A stretch of 64,000 nt of DNA from Paractinoplanes polyasparticus (GCF_019710575.1 NZ_JAHWFK010000001.1:682001-746000), one strand, 5' to 3'; shown: positions 38,354 through 46,737, counted from the stretch's first letter. Numbers and translations: made by a program. Notes: generated from the sequence alone by a model not told the origin.

Positions 38354-38725
38354 ATGACCACGCCGTGGCGCCCGAACCAGCAGGATGTCGTCGCCCGCCA
38401 GATGGCCGCTCAGGCTGTCAAGGCGGTGGCGGCAATGCCTGCCATGGTCGCAGCGGTGACACCGTCTGTCGGCTCGGCTACGGTGCCCGCGCTGGCGTTG
38501 GGAGCCTCGGCCCAGGTGGTCGTTTCGATCTCACCGCCGATTCCCGGTGCCGCCTACGTCGCCATCCCCGTGCTGCACAGTGCGTCCACGTCACTGCTGG
38601 GCAATCTGAGCGTGGCCGGGATCGTGGCCAAAGCCGAGAACACAGTGACGGTGTTGGTCCGGGCACCGCTGCTGGCCGTTGCTGCCGGGGCGACGTTGCA
38701 GGTTGTGGCGTTCAAAACCAGCTGA
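38354..38725 (+). CDS. Ala/Val-rich structural protein, 123 aa
   Basis: ATG at 38354 with AGGGGG upstream. The protein has an N-terminal helix (QQDVVARQMAAQAVKAVAAM) and then beta strands with Ala, Val and Ser (AQVVVSISPPIPGAAYVAIP, TVTVLVRAPL). It resembles small beta-sandwich proteins of the late operon; function unknown. Confidence 0.55.
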   Translation: MTTPWRPNQQDVVARQMAAQAVKAVAAMPAMVAAVTPSVGSATVPALALGASAQVVVSISPPIPGAAYVAIPVLHSASTSLLGNLSVAGIVAKAENTVTVLVRAPLLAVAAGATLQVVAFKTS

Positions 38726-38742
38726 CCTGATCTTTCCTGCCG

Positions 38743-38771
38743 CTTCGGGCGGCCCATTGCGCTGCCCGAAG
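38743..38771 (+). other. Hairpin overlapping a ribosome-binding site
   Basis: CTTCGGGC (38743-38750) pairs perfectly with GCCCGAAG (38764-38771). The 3' arm runs into AAGGAGG of the next gene (ATG 38781), so the stem would partly hide that ribosome-binding site. Confidence 0.5.
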
Positions 38772-38780
38772 GAGGGGCCC

Positions 38781-38927
38781 ATGAGCGAAACAAACGAGCG
38801 GCCGGAAGAGGCCGATGCGTCGTTCCCTGTTGGCCACATGGTCGTGACCGGGGACATGGAAATCATCCGCAATGGCCAGGTCGTCGTCGACGAACCCCAG
38901 GCAACTGACGAGGAGAACGCCCGATGA
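38781..38927 (+). CDS. Small acidic protein, 48 aa
   Basis: ATG at 38781 with GAAGGAGG upstream. A 48-residue, acidic product with one beta strand (HMVVTGDMEIIRNGQVVV). Coupled by overlap to the next gene. No family. Confidence 0.5.
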   Translation: MSETNERPEEADASFPVGHMVVTGDMEIIRNGQVVVDEPQATDEENAR

Positions 38928-39304
38928 CGGTCGGTCAGTCGACTACGCACGCTCATGCCATCATCAACGTTCTGCGGGGGACGACCTACACCGCGCCAGC
39001 GAACGTGTACGTCAAGCTCCACACGGGTGACCCAGGCTCAGCGGGCACTGCGAATGCTTCTGCCACAACGACCCGCATGCAGATGACGCTCGGCGCGCCG
39101 TCGGCTGGTTCTGCGACGTCCTCCGCGATGTCTTGGACCTCTTGGGTACCCGCCAGTGAGACCCTGACCCACTTTTCCATCTGGGACAATTCGACGGCGG
39201 GCAACTTCCTTCAGTCGGGGGCGTTCTCGGCCTCTAAGAGCCCCACAAGTGGTGACACGGTGAACGCCACGGTTACCGTCACTCAGGGTCCTATCGCGGC
39301 CTAG
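38924..39304 (+). CDS. Tail-fibre-like jelly-roll protein, 126 aa
   Basis: The product has the sequence type of a small family widespread in actinophages: HAIINVLRGTTYTAPANVYV then KLHTGDPGSAGTANASATTTR, MSWTSWVPASETLTHFSIWD and NFLQSGAFSA. Short beta strands give a jelly-roll or Ig-like sheet. It is usually called a tail or capsid fibre protein; the role is not proven. It starts at an ATG overlapping the previous stop. Confidence 0.65.
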   Translation: MTVGQSTTHAHAIINVLRGTTYTAPANVYVKLHTGDPGSAGTANASATTTRMQMTLGAPSAGSATSSAMSWTSWVPASETLTHFSIWDNSTAGNFLQSGAFSASKSPTSGDTVNATVTVTQGPIAA

Positions 39305-39334
39305 CTTGTGTGCAGGTGAACCACCGCATAAGCT
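39303..39334 (+). other. Hairpin before the HNH gene at 39341
   Basis: AGCTT (39303-39307) pairs with AAGCT (39330-39334), and inside it GGTG (39315-39318) pairs with CACC. The structure ends 6 bases before the ATG and leaves little room for a normal Shine-Dalgarno site. Confidence 0.4.
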
Positions 39335-39340
39335 GGCGAT

Positions 39341-39346
39341 ATGGTG
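39341..39346 (+). other. Start region without clear Shine-Dalgarno site
   Basis: The HNH gene begins ATGGTG at 39341. No AGGAGG-like sequence is present in the 15 bases before it (CTGGCGAT), unlike nearly all late genes here, so its translation is probably weak. Confidence 0.35.
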
Positions 39347-40147
39347 CGGAGAATTGATCTAACGAATTGGCGTGTTGGCCGCTGGACCGTTCTTGAACTT
39401 GGACCCGGACGCGCTGGCCGCGCATATTGGCTATGCCGGTGCGATTGCGGAACCGAAAAGCTAGTTCAGGGTGGCAATCTTCGTAGGGGAAACACTCAAA
39501 GTTGCGGCTGCTACAACTCTGAAGTCGTGACCCAGCGAAACACCAGTCATGGCATGTCTGGTCAAAACGACCGCGCTGCTGAGTATGTGATCTGGTCACA
39601 CATGAAGGACCGGTGCAGCAACTCCAACGCCGAGCGCTACCCCCTGTACGGCGGTCGGGGCATCGGAGTCTGCAAGCGCTGGCAGGACTCGTTCGAGAAC
39701 TTCTACCAAGACGTGGGCGCGAGGCCCTCTGCTCGCCACCAGATCGATCGCATTGACAACGACGGGAACTATGAGCCCGGCAATGTTCGATGGCGAACGC
39801 CGTCTGAAAACTGCAACAACAAGAGCAACAATCGAGTGCTGTCCCTCGGTGGGCGATCGAAAACGGCTACCGAGTGGGCCCGCGAGTTGGGGGTCAGCGC
39901 TCATCAAGTCCTGGCGCGAATCGACAAGCTTGGCTGGTCGGTCGAGAAGGCACTCACGACACCGATAGCTAAGGTCGCACCCGAAGTTCTCATCGAGCAC
40001 GACGGCCGCACGCAATCACTCAAAGCGTGGGCCGCCGAGACCGGGCTTAAACCCCACACCATTCGCGTTCGTTTGGAACGCGGATGGTCAGCCAAGGATG
40101 CGTTGACAAAACCGCTGGGCCCAAGCCGCTGGAAGTCCGCAGCCTAG
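39341..40147 (+). CDS. HNH/AP2-like homing endonuclease, 268 aa
   Basis: An insertion-type nuclease gene. N-terminal zinc-like part: YWLCRCDCGTEKLVQGGNLR, TQSCGCYNSE. The central nuclease-like part has AEYVIWSHMKDRCSNSNAE, YGGRGIGVCKRWQDSFENF, then IDRIDNDGNYEPGNVRW with NCNNKSNN. Two repeats of a helix-turn-helix-like segment follow (KTATEWARELGVSAHQVLAR and LKAWAAETGLKPHTIRVRL), which probably bind DNA. The gene has lower GC than its neighbours and interrupts the late operon between small structural genes. Confidence 0.78.
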   Translation: MVRRIDLTNWRVGRWTVLELGPGRAGRAYWLCRCDCGTEKLVQGGNLRRGNTQSCGCYNSEVVTQRNTSHGMSGQNDRAAEYVIWSHMKDRCSNSNAERYPLYGGRGIGVCKRWQDSFENFYQDVGARPSARHQIDRIDNDGNYEPGNVRWRTPSENCNNKSNNRVLSLGGRSKTATEWARELGVSAHQVLARIDKLGWSVEKALTTPIAKVAPEVLIEHDGRTQSLKAWAAETGLKPHTIRVRLERGWSAKDALTKPLGPSRWKSAA

Positions 40148-40213
40148 CCCGCATCTCCCTTCGAGCCTCCACCTACGGGTCGGAGGCTCGACGCGTTCCA
40201 GGAGGGTTGAGCT

Positions 40214-40735
40214 ATCGCCACAGGCACCCTGATCTTTCCGCCCGGGGCGGCGATTCTCCCCGACGGCACCACCTCGAACCTGGCGCCGGCCATCCAGCGG
40301 GTGAAGTCGAGCGCGACCGCCCCGGGCATCTACGCGCTCCAGTTACTTTTCGACGCGGCTGCCGACGAGTGGTGCACGTGGCAGTTCCGGATGCCCGCCG
40401 ACTACGCCTCGGCTCCCATAGCTGTTGTGAGTTGGAAGGCGGCGTCTGCTACTTCAGGCGGCGTGGTCTGGGATGTGCGCCTGGCCGCTGTCACGTCGGG
40501 TGACGCCACGGACGTGGACGCGAAGGGTTTCGGTTCAGCGAACACGGCGACCGGGACCGCGCCTGCCACGGCGGGCTATCTGCTCGACACGTCGGTGACC
40601 CTGACGAACGCGGACAGTGTGGAGGCCGGGGACTTCGTGGTGGTGCGGCTGTGCCGGGTCGGGTCGGACGGCTCAGACTCTGCGACCGGTGATGCCGAAG
40701 TTGTGTCACTCGCTCTGACCTACACCACTTCCTAG
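40214..40735 (+). CDS. Structural protein with apparent ATC start, 173 aa
   Basis: The reading frame is blocked by a TGA at 40208-40210 and has no ATG, GTG or TTG before 40301, yet the sequence before that GTG is clearly coding-like (ATGTLIFPPGAAILPDGT, SNLAPAIQRV). AGGAGGG (40200-40206) lies 7 bases before an ATC at 40214, which is the best start by position. CTG 40229 is the other option. The protein is beta-rich (WCTWQFRMPADYASAP, VVWDVRLAAV, VVRLCRVGSDGSD) and likely structural. Confidence 0.65.
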   Translation: MATGTLIFPPGAAILPDGTTSNLAPAIQRVKSSATAPGIYALQLLFDAAADEWCTWQFRMPADYASAPIAVVSWKAASATSGGVVWDVRLAAVTSGDATDVDAKGFGSANTATGTAPATAGYLLDTSVTLTNADSVEAGDFVVVRLCRVGSDGSDSATGDAEVVSLALTYTTS

Positions 40736-40749
40736 CTGGGAGGTCGGCC

Positions 40750-43431
40750 GTGGCGCGGGCGTTCAACGGTTCCTCTGACCTTCTGCAGGCTTCGCCAGGA
40801 GCGCTGCTGGGCAACTCCCTGTCAGCATTTACGACGGTGGGAATTTGCCGGGTCAACGTCAACAACGCCACCCAGTACGTGGCGAGCGCCTACGCATTCT
40901 CTGGTGGTACGTCGATTCGCCTGGCCAGTAACGGCGTCATCAACGTCGCCGTCGACAACAGCGCCAGGAACACATCACCTACCATCCCCTATTCCACGTC
41001 AGATGGTTGGATCTTCGTCGCGGCGTCCAAGCCGGCGGGCAGTGCGGCAACCCGGGTCAGCAAGTATGTCTACCGGACCGATACGTGGACCCGGGCTAAC
41101 AGCTCCGCAGGCAGCGACCAGCCCAACACGATCACCAGATTTGACGTCGGCGGCTCTTCGTCGCTGGTGCTGAACGGTGACCTTGCAGCCGCTGCATTTT
41201 TCCAGACCGCTCTCGGTGACGATCAAGTCTCTGCTTTGGCGTTCTCACTGCAGGCGTGGCTAGCGGCCAATCCCGTAGCCATGTGGGTCCTCGATCAGGC
41301 ATCGACGACCCAGAAGGTCCTGGACTGGTCAGGCAACAAAGCAAACGAGTCTTCGCTCACCGGTACGTCCGTCTCCGCTACCAGCGTCCCTGTCCTCAGC
41401 TACGGCCATCCGGTCATCGCGCCGACGCGCCAGGCTGCCGCACCGACGTCGGCTGCGACGAGCACCCTGACCGACAACTTCGACGACAACACGGTCGACA
41501 CAACGAAGTGGTCGCAGAACTACGGCACCGTCACCGAGCCCGGCGGCCGGGCCCGGATCACCTGCAACAGCGGCGCGTCGGCGTACGTGTCGGCCAGCAA
41601 CTACAGCCTCGACTCGGTTCACGTCCGCGCCTACCCGGCGACCACGGGCAGCGTGTTCGGCTACTCGATGCTCGGGTTCGGCCCGGACGAATCCAACCGG
41701 GTGTCGATCTACTACCAGGCCGACACCGGCGACCTGGTGTTCGAGCGGTACACCGCCGACGTCCGTAACACCACCACCGTCACCTACAACTCCACCGACC
41801 ACGCCTGGTGGCGGCTACGCCAGTCCGCAGGGAACGTGCTGTGGGAAACCTCCCCCGACGGCACGACCTGGACGACCCGGCGCACCGAAACCGCGCCCGC
41901 CTGGCTGCCCGGCGTCACCGCCGGATACGTCAAACTCGAGGGCTACCGCGACTCCGGCAGCGACCTGTACGAGGCCGACAACCTCAACATCGCCGGGGCT
42001 GCCACCCACGACGCGACCGGCAGCGCTAACGGGACGTCCACGGCAAGCGGAACAGCAACCGCCGTCCAGGCTGCGTCCGGCACAGCAGCAGGTTCCTCCA
42101 CCACCACCGGCCCCGCCACAGTCACCCGCGCTGCGACAGGCACGGCGACCGGGTCAACCGCAGCCAGCGGCACAGCCAACCTGGCACGGGAGGCCAGCGG
42201 CACAACGGCGGGCACCTCGACGGCGACCGGTGCGGCAACTCGCGCCACCTCGGCGTCGGGCACCAGCGCTGCGACCAGTGCGGCCAGCGGCACCGCTACG
42301 GCCGACCGGGCAGTCACCGGCACCACGAGCGCAACCGCCAGCAGCACGGGCAACAGCACCGTCGTCGGTGACGCAACAGGCACGGCCAGCGGAACGACCT
42401 CGGCCACCGGGGCTGCCACTGTGGTCGGGGCAGGCGCGGCGGGCACCGCCGACGCCACCAGCACTGCAACGGGCGCGACCACGGTCACCGCAGTCGCTGC
42501 GGGAACAATCGCGGGACAGGGAACCTCCTACGGCTCGTCCAGCGTCGAGCGCATGGCATCCGGCACGGCGGCAGGAACCAGCGGCGCCACCGGCACAGTC
42601 AACCTCGGCCTGGCCAGCGCATCCGGAACCACGAGCGGCACGTCGGGAGCATCAGCCTCGGGGCTGCTCGGCGCTGTAGCGTCCGGCACCAGCGCGGGAT
42701 CCTCGACGGCGAACGGCGCTGTCGTGGCCACCCGGGACATGTCCGGTACGACGACTGGAACGTCCACAGCGTCGGCGACCGCAACCCTGACCGGGGCGGG
42801 CCTGTACGGCGACGCCAACGGCACAGCGGGTGCGAGCGGCACGGCATCTGCCGTACGGGCAGTCGCAGGCTCGACAGCCGGGACAGGCGGGGCAACCGGC
42901 GCCGCTGTACGAGTCACCGCGACGACCGGCACAGCGGCGGGCACAGCTGTCGCCACCGGCTCGGCCACCCTCGCGGGTGCAGGCGGGGGCGGGAACGCTG
43001 ACAGCACGGGCGGCAGCAGCGGCAACGCCACCGTCGTCTCCGACGTCACCGGCACCGTCACGGCAACCAGCACCGCCACGGCAGCCGGGACCGTCTACCG
43101 CGACACCAACGGCACCTCTGCGGGCGTCTCGGCAGCGACCGGCAGCGCGACCACGGCCAGCGGCGGCACGTCCGTTACCGCCGGGGTCAGCACCGCTACC
43201 GGTGACGGCACCGTGGTCCGGATCGTGCTCGGCACCACCAATGGCGTCGCCGCCACCTCAGGTGTCGTAGTCCGCAGCACCTCCCTTGTGGGTGTCGCCA
43301 ACGGGATCAGCGCAGCCACCGCGAACAGTGGCAATCCGCGCCGGCCAGGCCGTTTCACTGTCGGCGCCACCCGTTCCCGGCTCACCGCAGGCACCACCGC
43401 TGGGCCTCGCTATACGACAGGTGGTGACTGA
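40750..43431 (+). CDS. LamG-like, repeat-rich fibre protein, 893 aa
   Basis: GTG start at 40750 with GGGAGG upstream. Residues about 1-205 form a LamG/concanavalin-like domain (FNGSSDLLQASP, FVAASKPAG, AAFFQTALGDDQV). A second sandwich covers about 240-415 (DNFDDNTVDTTKW, SIYYQADTGDLVFER, GYVKLEGYRDSGSDLYEADN). Residues about 418-860 are some 20 imperfect repeats of about 22 residues rich in Gly, Ala, Thr and Ser, with the pattern GTxxGTSTATGxATV. It could be a head or tail fibre. It is placed among head-tail connector genes, not with the distal tail. Confidence 0.72.
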   Translation: MARAFNGSSDLLQASPGALLGNSLSAFTTVGICRVNVNNATQYVASAYAFSGGTSIRLASNGVINVAVDNSARNTSPTIPYSTSDGWIFVAASKPAGSAATRVSKYVYRTDTWTRANSSAGSDQPNTITRFDVGGSSSLVLNGDLAAAAFFQTALGDDQVSALAFSLQAWLAANPVAMWVLDQASTTQKVLDWSGNKANESSLTGTSVSATSVPVLSYGHPVIAPTRQAAAPTSAATSTLTDNFDDNTVDTTKWSQNYGTVTEPGGRARITCNSGASAYVSASNYSLDSVHVRAYPATTGSVFGYSMLGFGPDESNRVSIYYQADTGDLVFERYTADVRNTTTVTYNSTDHAWWRLRQSAGNVLWETSPDGTTWTTRRTETAPAWLPGVTAGYVKLEGYRDSGSDLYEADNLNIAGAATHDATGSANGTSTASGTATAVQAASGTAAGSSTTTGPATVTRAATGTATGSTAASGTANLAREASGTTAGTSTATGAATRATSASGTSAATSAASGTATADRAVTGTTSATASSTGNSTVVGDATGTASGTTSATGAATVVGAGAAGTADATSTATGATTVTAVAAGTIAGQGTSYGSSSVERMASGTAAGTSGATGTVNLGLASASGTTSGTSGASASGLLGAVASGTSAGSSTANGAVVATRDMSGTTTGTSTASATATLTGAGLYGDANGTAGASGTASAVRAVAGSTAGTGGATGAAVRVTATTGTAAGTAVATGSATLAGAGGGGNADSTGGSSGNATVVSDVTGTVTATSTATAAGTVYRDTNGTSAGVSAATGSATTASGGTSVTAGVSTATGDGTVVRIVLGTTNGVAATSGVVVRSTSLVGVANGISAATANSGNPRRPGRFTVGATRSRLTAGTTAGPRYTTGGD

Positions 43432-44195
43432 TGGCCACTGACGTCGCGACGGGCGACTCCGAGCTGCCATGGATTGTCGTTGCGCCCGCTGACAGCGACA
43501 CCACAGCAACGTTGACGGTCCACGCACCCGATGGCACCAGCGCCGTCGTGCCCGCCTCAGGTGGCGTGCTGGAACCCATCGCTGGGAGCAGCGACCAGCA
43601 GCAACGGTGGACCGCCGACACGCCTGTCGTGTACTCCGCGCCTGGCCGGTGGGTGCTGCACTGGACGGTCACCGGCACCGGGGAAGGCTCCGAAGACCTT
43701 GAGGTCTACGTTGTCGCCTCACCTGTGGCGGGCGGGCCGACGTGGCTGCCCGGCAGGTCAAAGGTCGCCAACTACATCAGCCATCGCACTCTCGCGCGCA
43801 ACCCGGCGGCGATTCGCAACAGCGAGTCGGTCTTTGCTCTCACGTTCGACAGCAGTACGACACCCAACGGCGTCCAGGCGGACGCAATCATCGCCGACAT
43901 GGGCGCCTGGGTGGCGATGCGGGTCAACCCGCTACCCACTGCCATGCACGACGTGGCCCGGACTGTCACCGCCCTCGCGGCAGGAGCAGCGATCGAGCGG
44001 CAGTTCAAAGCCGACGAGCAGTCGCTGCAGCGGGCCAACGACATGGAGAAACGCATGGAAGCACTCCTGTCCGACCTCGTGGATGCGAGTAACGCCAGTG
44101 GCGGCACCGGGGACTACGGGGTCGACATCTCCCCCAGCCCGGTCTACAGCTTCCCGCCCGCCGATCTGCGCTGGGATTACAGCGGTTACTGGTGA
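43431..44195 (+). CDS. Head-tail adaptor with N-terminal beta domain, 254 aa
   Basis: The first ~95 residues are an Ig-like or beta-sandwich (LPWIVVAPADSDTTATLTV, GRWVLHWTVTGTG, LEVYVVASP). The rest (about 100-254) is helical and adaptor-like: YISHRTLARNPAAIRNSESV then MGAWVAMRVNPL, and a long helix. Head-tail adaptors in actinophages often have such an extra domain. The ATG overlaps the fibre stop. Confidence 0.68.
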   Translation: MATDVATGDSELPWIVVAPADSDTTATLTVHAPDGTSAVVPASGGVLEPIAGSSDQQQRWTADTPVVYSAPGRWVLHWTVTGTGEGSEDLEVYVVASPVAGGPTWLPGRSKVANYISHRTLARNPAAIRNSESVFALTFDSSTTPNGVQADAIIADMGAWVAMRVNPLPTAMHDVARTVTALAAGAAIERQFKADEQSLQRANDMEKRMEALLSDLVDASNASGGTGDYGVDISPSPVYSFPPADLRWDYSGYW

Positions 44196-44205
44196 GGGGG
44201 TCGCC

Positions 44206-44598
44206 GTGACGGACGTGCACGTGACGTTCCGGCCCAACCGGCGAGGGCAGACCGCGGCCGGCAACTCGAACGCCGTCTACCGCGAGCTCGAACGACGCGC
44301 CGACAAGGTGATCGGCCGGGCGTTGGAGGCGTACGCCCCGCACTCCAAGACCGGCGAGTACGGGCGATCGTTCGAGAAGCAACGCACCCGTATCCGGGGC
44401 CAAGCCGCTGTCCAGGTGGTCAACACCGCGCCCCACGCCGACATCCTCGAACGGGGCAGCGGACCCCACATCATCCGGCCCAAGAACGCGCAAGCCCTGT
44501 TCTGGCCCGGCGCCCGGCGCCCTGTGGCCAAGGTCAACCACCCGGGCACGCCCGCCTACCACTTCCTGCGCAACGCCCTGCGCGCGGCAGGCCGGTAG
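44206..44598 (+). CDS. Head-tail joining protein (HK97 gp10-like), 130 aa
   Basis: GTG at 44206 with GAGGGGG upstream. The sequence (YRELERRADKVIGRALEAYA, then HSKTGEYGRSFEKQRT and HADILERGSGPHIIR, PAYHFLRNALRAAG) matches the HK97 gp10-type neck proteins. It joins head to tail. The start of the next gene overlaps its stop. Confidence 0.78.
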   Translation: MTDVHVTFRPNRRGQTAAGNSNAVYRELERRADKVIGRALEAYAPHSKTGEYGRSFEKQRTRIRGQAAVQVVNTAPHADILERGSGPHIIRPKNAQALFWPGARRPVAKVNHPGTPAYHFLRNALRAAGR

Positions 44599-44990
44599 TG
44601 GCCGGCTACGCGGACGGGGAACTCCTCGTCGCCCAATGGCTTCAACAGCAGGTCGGGGCGCAGGTCCACGCTGACCCGGACGTCACCCGATACCTGCCGT
44701 TCAGTGAACCCGTCGGACACGTACAGCGGGGCGCTGGCGAAGGCGACACCCAACTCACCCTCGACTTCATGGTCCTGGACGTGGACTGGTACGCCGACGA
44801 AGCCGACCATGCCCGCGAGTACGCGCACCGGACGTGGAACCTGATGCGGTTCGACCTGCCTCGCCACGTGTTCGGGAATGGGATCTTCGTGACCGGAGTT
44901 TCCACCCTGAGCGCGCCAAGCTGGGCACCCGCAACAGGTGTCTATCGGCGGTCCGCCGCATACCGCATCATCCTTCACGGAGTGGTCTAG
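44598..44990 (+). CDS. Tail terminator-like protein, 130 aa
   Basis: GTG start touching the previous stop. The protein (ADGELLVAQWLQQQVGAQVH, then FMVLDVDWYADEADHAREYA and ATGVYRRSAAYRIILHG) has the beta-alpha pattern of gpU-type tail terminators that cap the tail tube. Position between the neck protein and the tail tube supports this. Confidence 0.72.
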   Translation: MAGYADGELLVAQWLQQQVGAQVHADPDVTRYLPFSEPVGHVQRGAGEGDTQLTLDFMVLDVDWYADEADHAREYAHRTWNLMRFDLPRHVFGNGIFVTGVSTLSAPSWAPATGVYRRSAAYRIILHGVV

Positions 44991-45040
44991 TTCCGTTGTG
45001 GCGCAACACTTTCGAGTTCGTTACACGCGCGCAGAAACGA

Positions 45041-45126
45041 TAGAATTGACCTGTACATAAAGGTGCCCCGAAAGCGATTCGAGCGCTCCCGGGGCTGCCG
45101 ACGATACGACCTGACTAGACCAGGAG
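45041..45126 (+). promoter_or_regulatory. Leader of HNH gene: putative -10, hairpin, CTAGAC-CAGGAG
   Basis: TAGAAT (45041-45046) is a good -10 element. AGGTG (45061-45065) comes before a stem GCCCCG (45065-45070) / CGGGGC (45090-45095), and then CTAGAC CAGGAG (45115-45126) precedes the GTG at 45137. The leader of the HNH gene at 52852 has the same order of parts (AGGTG, hairpin, CTAG-C-CAGGAG). Confidence 0.55.
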
Positions 45127-45136
45127 TACTGCCGAC

Positions 45137-46237
45137 GTGAATGACGCTAGCACCACGAGTCTGCGCTGCGCGGACTGCAACACGGAGCTGATCAAGAAGA
45201 CCGGCGGCGGCAAGCCCAAATACTGCGACGGGTGCCGGCTGGAGCGCAATCGCAGGAGCGCCCGTGAAGCAGCGCGGCGGCGCAGGACCGGCGAACGACT
45301 CCAACCTGAACGCTGGCCGTGCAAAGACTGCCAGGGTGAGATCGTCTGGGAACATCGAGGGCCTCGCCCCGAGCGCTGCCCTAGGTGTCGAGTGGCCCGC
45401 ACCGATCGCTACCAGCGGGAATACAGAATCAAGCAAGGCCACCGGCCGGTGGGTTCTCTAATCATGTTGACCTGCGCTTGCGGCTCGAGCTTCGAGCACA
45501 CTGTGGTCGTCGGTCGTGTCGCATGGAAATGCCGTCCCTGCCTTGACCTAGCCTACGTGGCGAAGATGCGCCGCGACTCGGAGATCCGGCGACTGAACGC
45601 GCCGCCACCAGATCTCAATCGGACCTGCATCGACTGCGGTGATCATTTCATTCAGCGTCGCGTTGTCAGCCCGCGCGTCCTGCGTTGCCGACCGTGCGCG
45701 GCAGCTCGGGCGGCACGGTTGAAACGCCAGTACTTCACCTCCTTGAGCTCAGCGCTCAGTGAGGTTGCACGGGTCACCTTCGAGATCGAAGGCCGCTGGT
45801 CCAGTTGCACTGCGTGCGGCAAACGGCTGGCTTGCGACCGGATGGGCGTTCTGCGCAAGTGGTGCGAGAAGTGCCTGCCGGTTCGGAAGAAGGCCGTCCT
45901 ATCCGCCTGGAAGCTGGCGAATCCTGAGGCGTGGCGTGCCATCATCCACCGGGCCAACCAAGTGCGTCGGGCACACCTTGCGGGCGTCGAGCGCGAACCC
46001 TACGACCGATTCGACATCTTCGCTCGCGACAAGTGGATCTGCCAGATCTGCAAAAAGCGGATCTCCAAGAAGTGCCGAGGAACGAACCGGCTTGCCGCCT
46101 CAATCGATCACCAGATTCCACTGGCGCTAGGCGGTCCGGATACCCCCGCGAACGTGGTAGCAGCGCACTTCGGATGCAACAGCGCAAAGCGCTCTCGTTA
46201 CCTGCCGCAAGGTGAACAACTGGCCTTGATCGGCTAG
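45137..46237 (+). CDS. Free-standing HNH endonuclease with zinc ribbons, 366 aa
   Basis: The N-terminal two thirds carry at least five CxxC pairs in zinc-ribbon-like units (RCADCNTEL, KYCDGC, PCKDCQGE, RCPRCRV, CRPCLDL, CIDCGDHF, CTACGKRL). The C-terminal HNH core is DIFARDKWICQICKKRISKK, SIDHQIPLALGGPD and NVVAAHFGCNSAK. It interrupts the run from tail terminator to tail tube genes. Its leader and terminators mark it as a self-contained unit, like homing endonuclease genes in other phages. GTG start at 45137. Confidence 0.85.
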   Translation: MNDASTTSLRCADCNTELIKKTGGGKPKYCDGCRLERNRRSAREAARRRRTGERLQPERWPCKDCQGEIVWEHRGPRPERCPRCRVARTDRYQREYRIKQGHRPVGSLIMLTCACGSSFEHTVVVGRVAWKCRPCLDLAYVAKMRRDSEIRRLNAPPPDLNRTCIDCGDHFIQRRVVSPRVLRCRPCAAARAARLKRQYFTSLSSALSEVARVTFEIEGRWSSCTACGKRLACDRMGVLRKWCEKCLPVRKKAVLSAWKLANPEAWRAIIHRANQVRRAHLAGVEREPYDRFDIFARDKWICQICKKRISKKCRGTNRLAASIDHQIPLALGGPDTPANVVAAHFGCNSAKRSRYLPQGEQLALIG

Positions 46238-46250
46238 TCCGCACATAGGA

Positions 46251-46274
46251 GGCCCGACTTCGGTCGGGCCTTTT
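46251..46274 (+). terminator. TTCG-tetraloop terminator after HNH gene
   Basis: GGCCCGAC (46251-46258), loop TTCG, GTCGGGCC (46263-46270) then TTTT. It is one of the strongest terminators in the window and ends the HNH transcription unit. CCATGCCCG follows. Confidence 0.92.
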
Positions 46275-46289
46275 CCATGCCCGCAGTCA

Positions 46290-46310
46290 CCCGGCGCGCC
46301 CCGCCGGGCT
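46290..46310 (+). terminator. Second terminator-like hairpin
   Basis: CCCGGCG (46290-46296) pairs with CGCCGGG (46302-46308), then CTTT. It repeats the previous pattern, and CGCCATGCCCGG follows. It would insulate the tail tube module from upstream transcription. Confidence 0.75.
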
Positions 46311-46332
46311 TTCGCCATGCCCGGAGGTCTGA

Positions 46333-46668
46333 ATGCCCCGCGTCATCGTGCCCGTCACCGACGTCGTCCGTACCGGCATCTTGCCGGCCACTGAGGTCAA
46401 CGGTGATGCCACCAACTTCCACTACATCAACAACGACGGTGCCACCTGGCTGGAGATCAGGAACGCCGGGGCTTCGCCTCGAACCTTCACCTCTGTGGTG
46501 AACGTGACGGTGGACGGCCAGGCGGTCACGAATCCCACGGTGGCACTGGCGGCTTCGGCGATCAAGAAGGTCGGCCCGTTCCCGATCGCCGTCTATGGGA
46601 CCACGTTCAACTTCAACGTCGATCACGCGGACATCAAAATCACCGCGTATCGCCTCGCCACTGGCTGA
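46333..46668 (+). CDS. Small structural protein, 111 aa
   Basis: ATG at 46333 with GGAGG upstream. An all-beta protein (IVPVTDVVRTGILPATEV, TWLEIRNAGASPRTFTSVV, VGPFPIAVYGTTFNFNVD). The sequence resembles small beta-sandwich proteins of phage capsids or tail tubes. No firm family. Confidence 0.55.
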   Translation: MPRVIVPVTDVVRTGILPATEVNGDATNFHYINNDGATWLEIRNAGASPRTFTSVVNVTVDGQAVTNPTVALAASAIKKVGPFPIAVYGTTFNFNVDHADIKITAYRLATG

Positions 46669-46695
46669 TCCTCCGCCCTTCCTGACCTGCCCTTC

Positions 46696-46716
46696 ACCCG
46701 GCCGACCGCCGGGTCT
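46696..46716 (+). terminator. Terminator-like hairpin
   Basis: ACCCGG (46696-46701) pairs with CCGGGT (46709-46714), then CTTCGCCATGCCC. It lies just before the tail tube gene and follows the same hairpin plus CATGCCC layout seen at 36758, 46251 and 46290. Confidence 0.6.
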
Positions 46717-46737
46717 TCGCCATGCCCAAAGGAGTGA

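Noticed and set aside
40084..40503. Alternative frame of 139 codons over the gene with the ATC start
   Set aside because: Its product is Arg/His/Gly-rich and it begins inside the HNH gene. The other frame has the sensible beta-rich protein and the well-placed ribosome-binding site.
42000..43300. CRISPR-like or satellite repeats
   Set aside because: The repeats are imperfect, lie inside one long reading frame and encode Gly/Ala/Thr/Ser repeats. There are no constant repeats with unique spacers.
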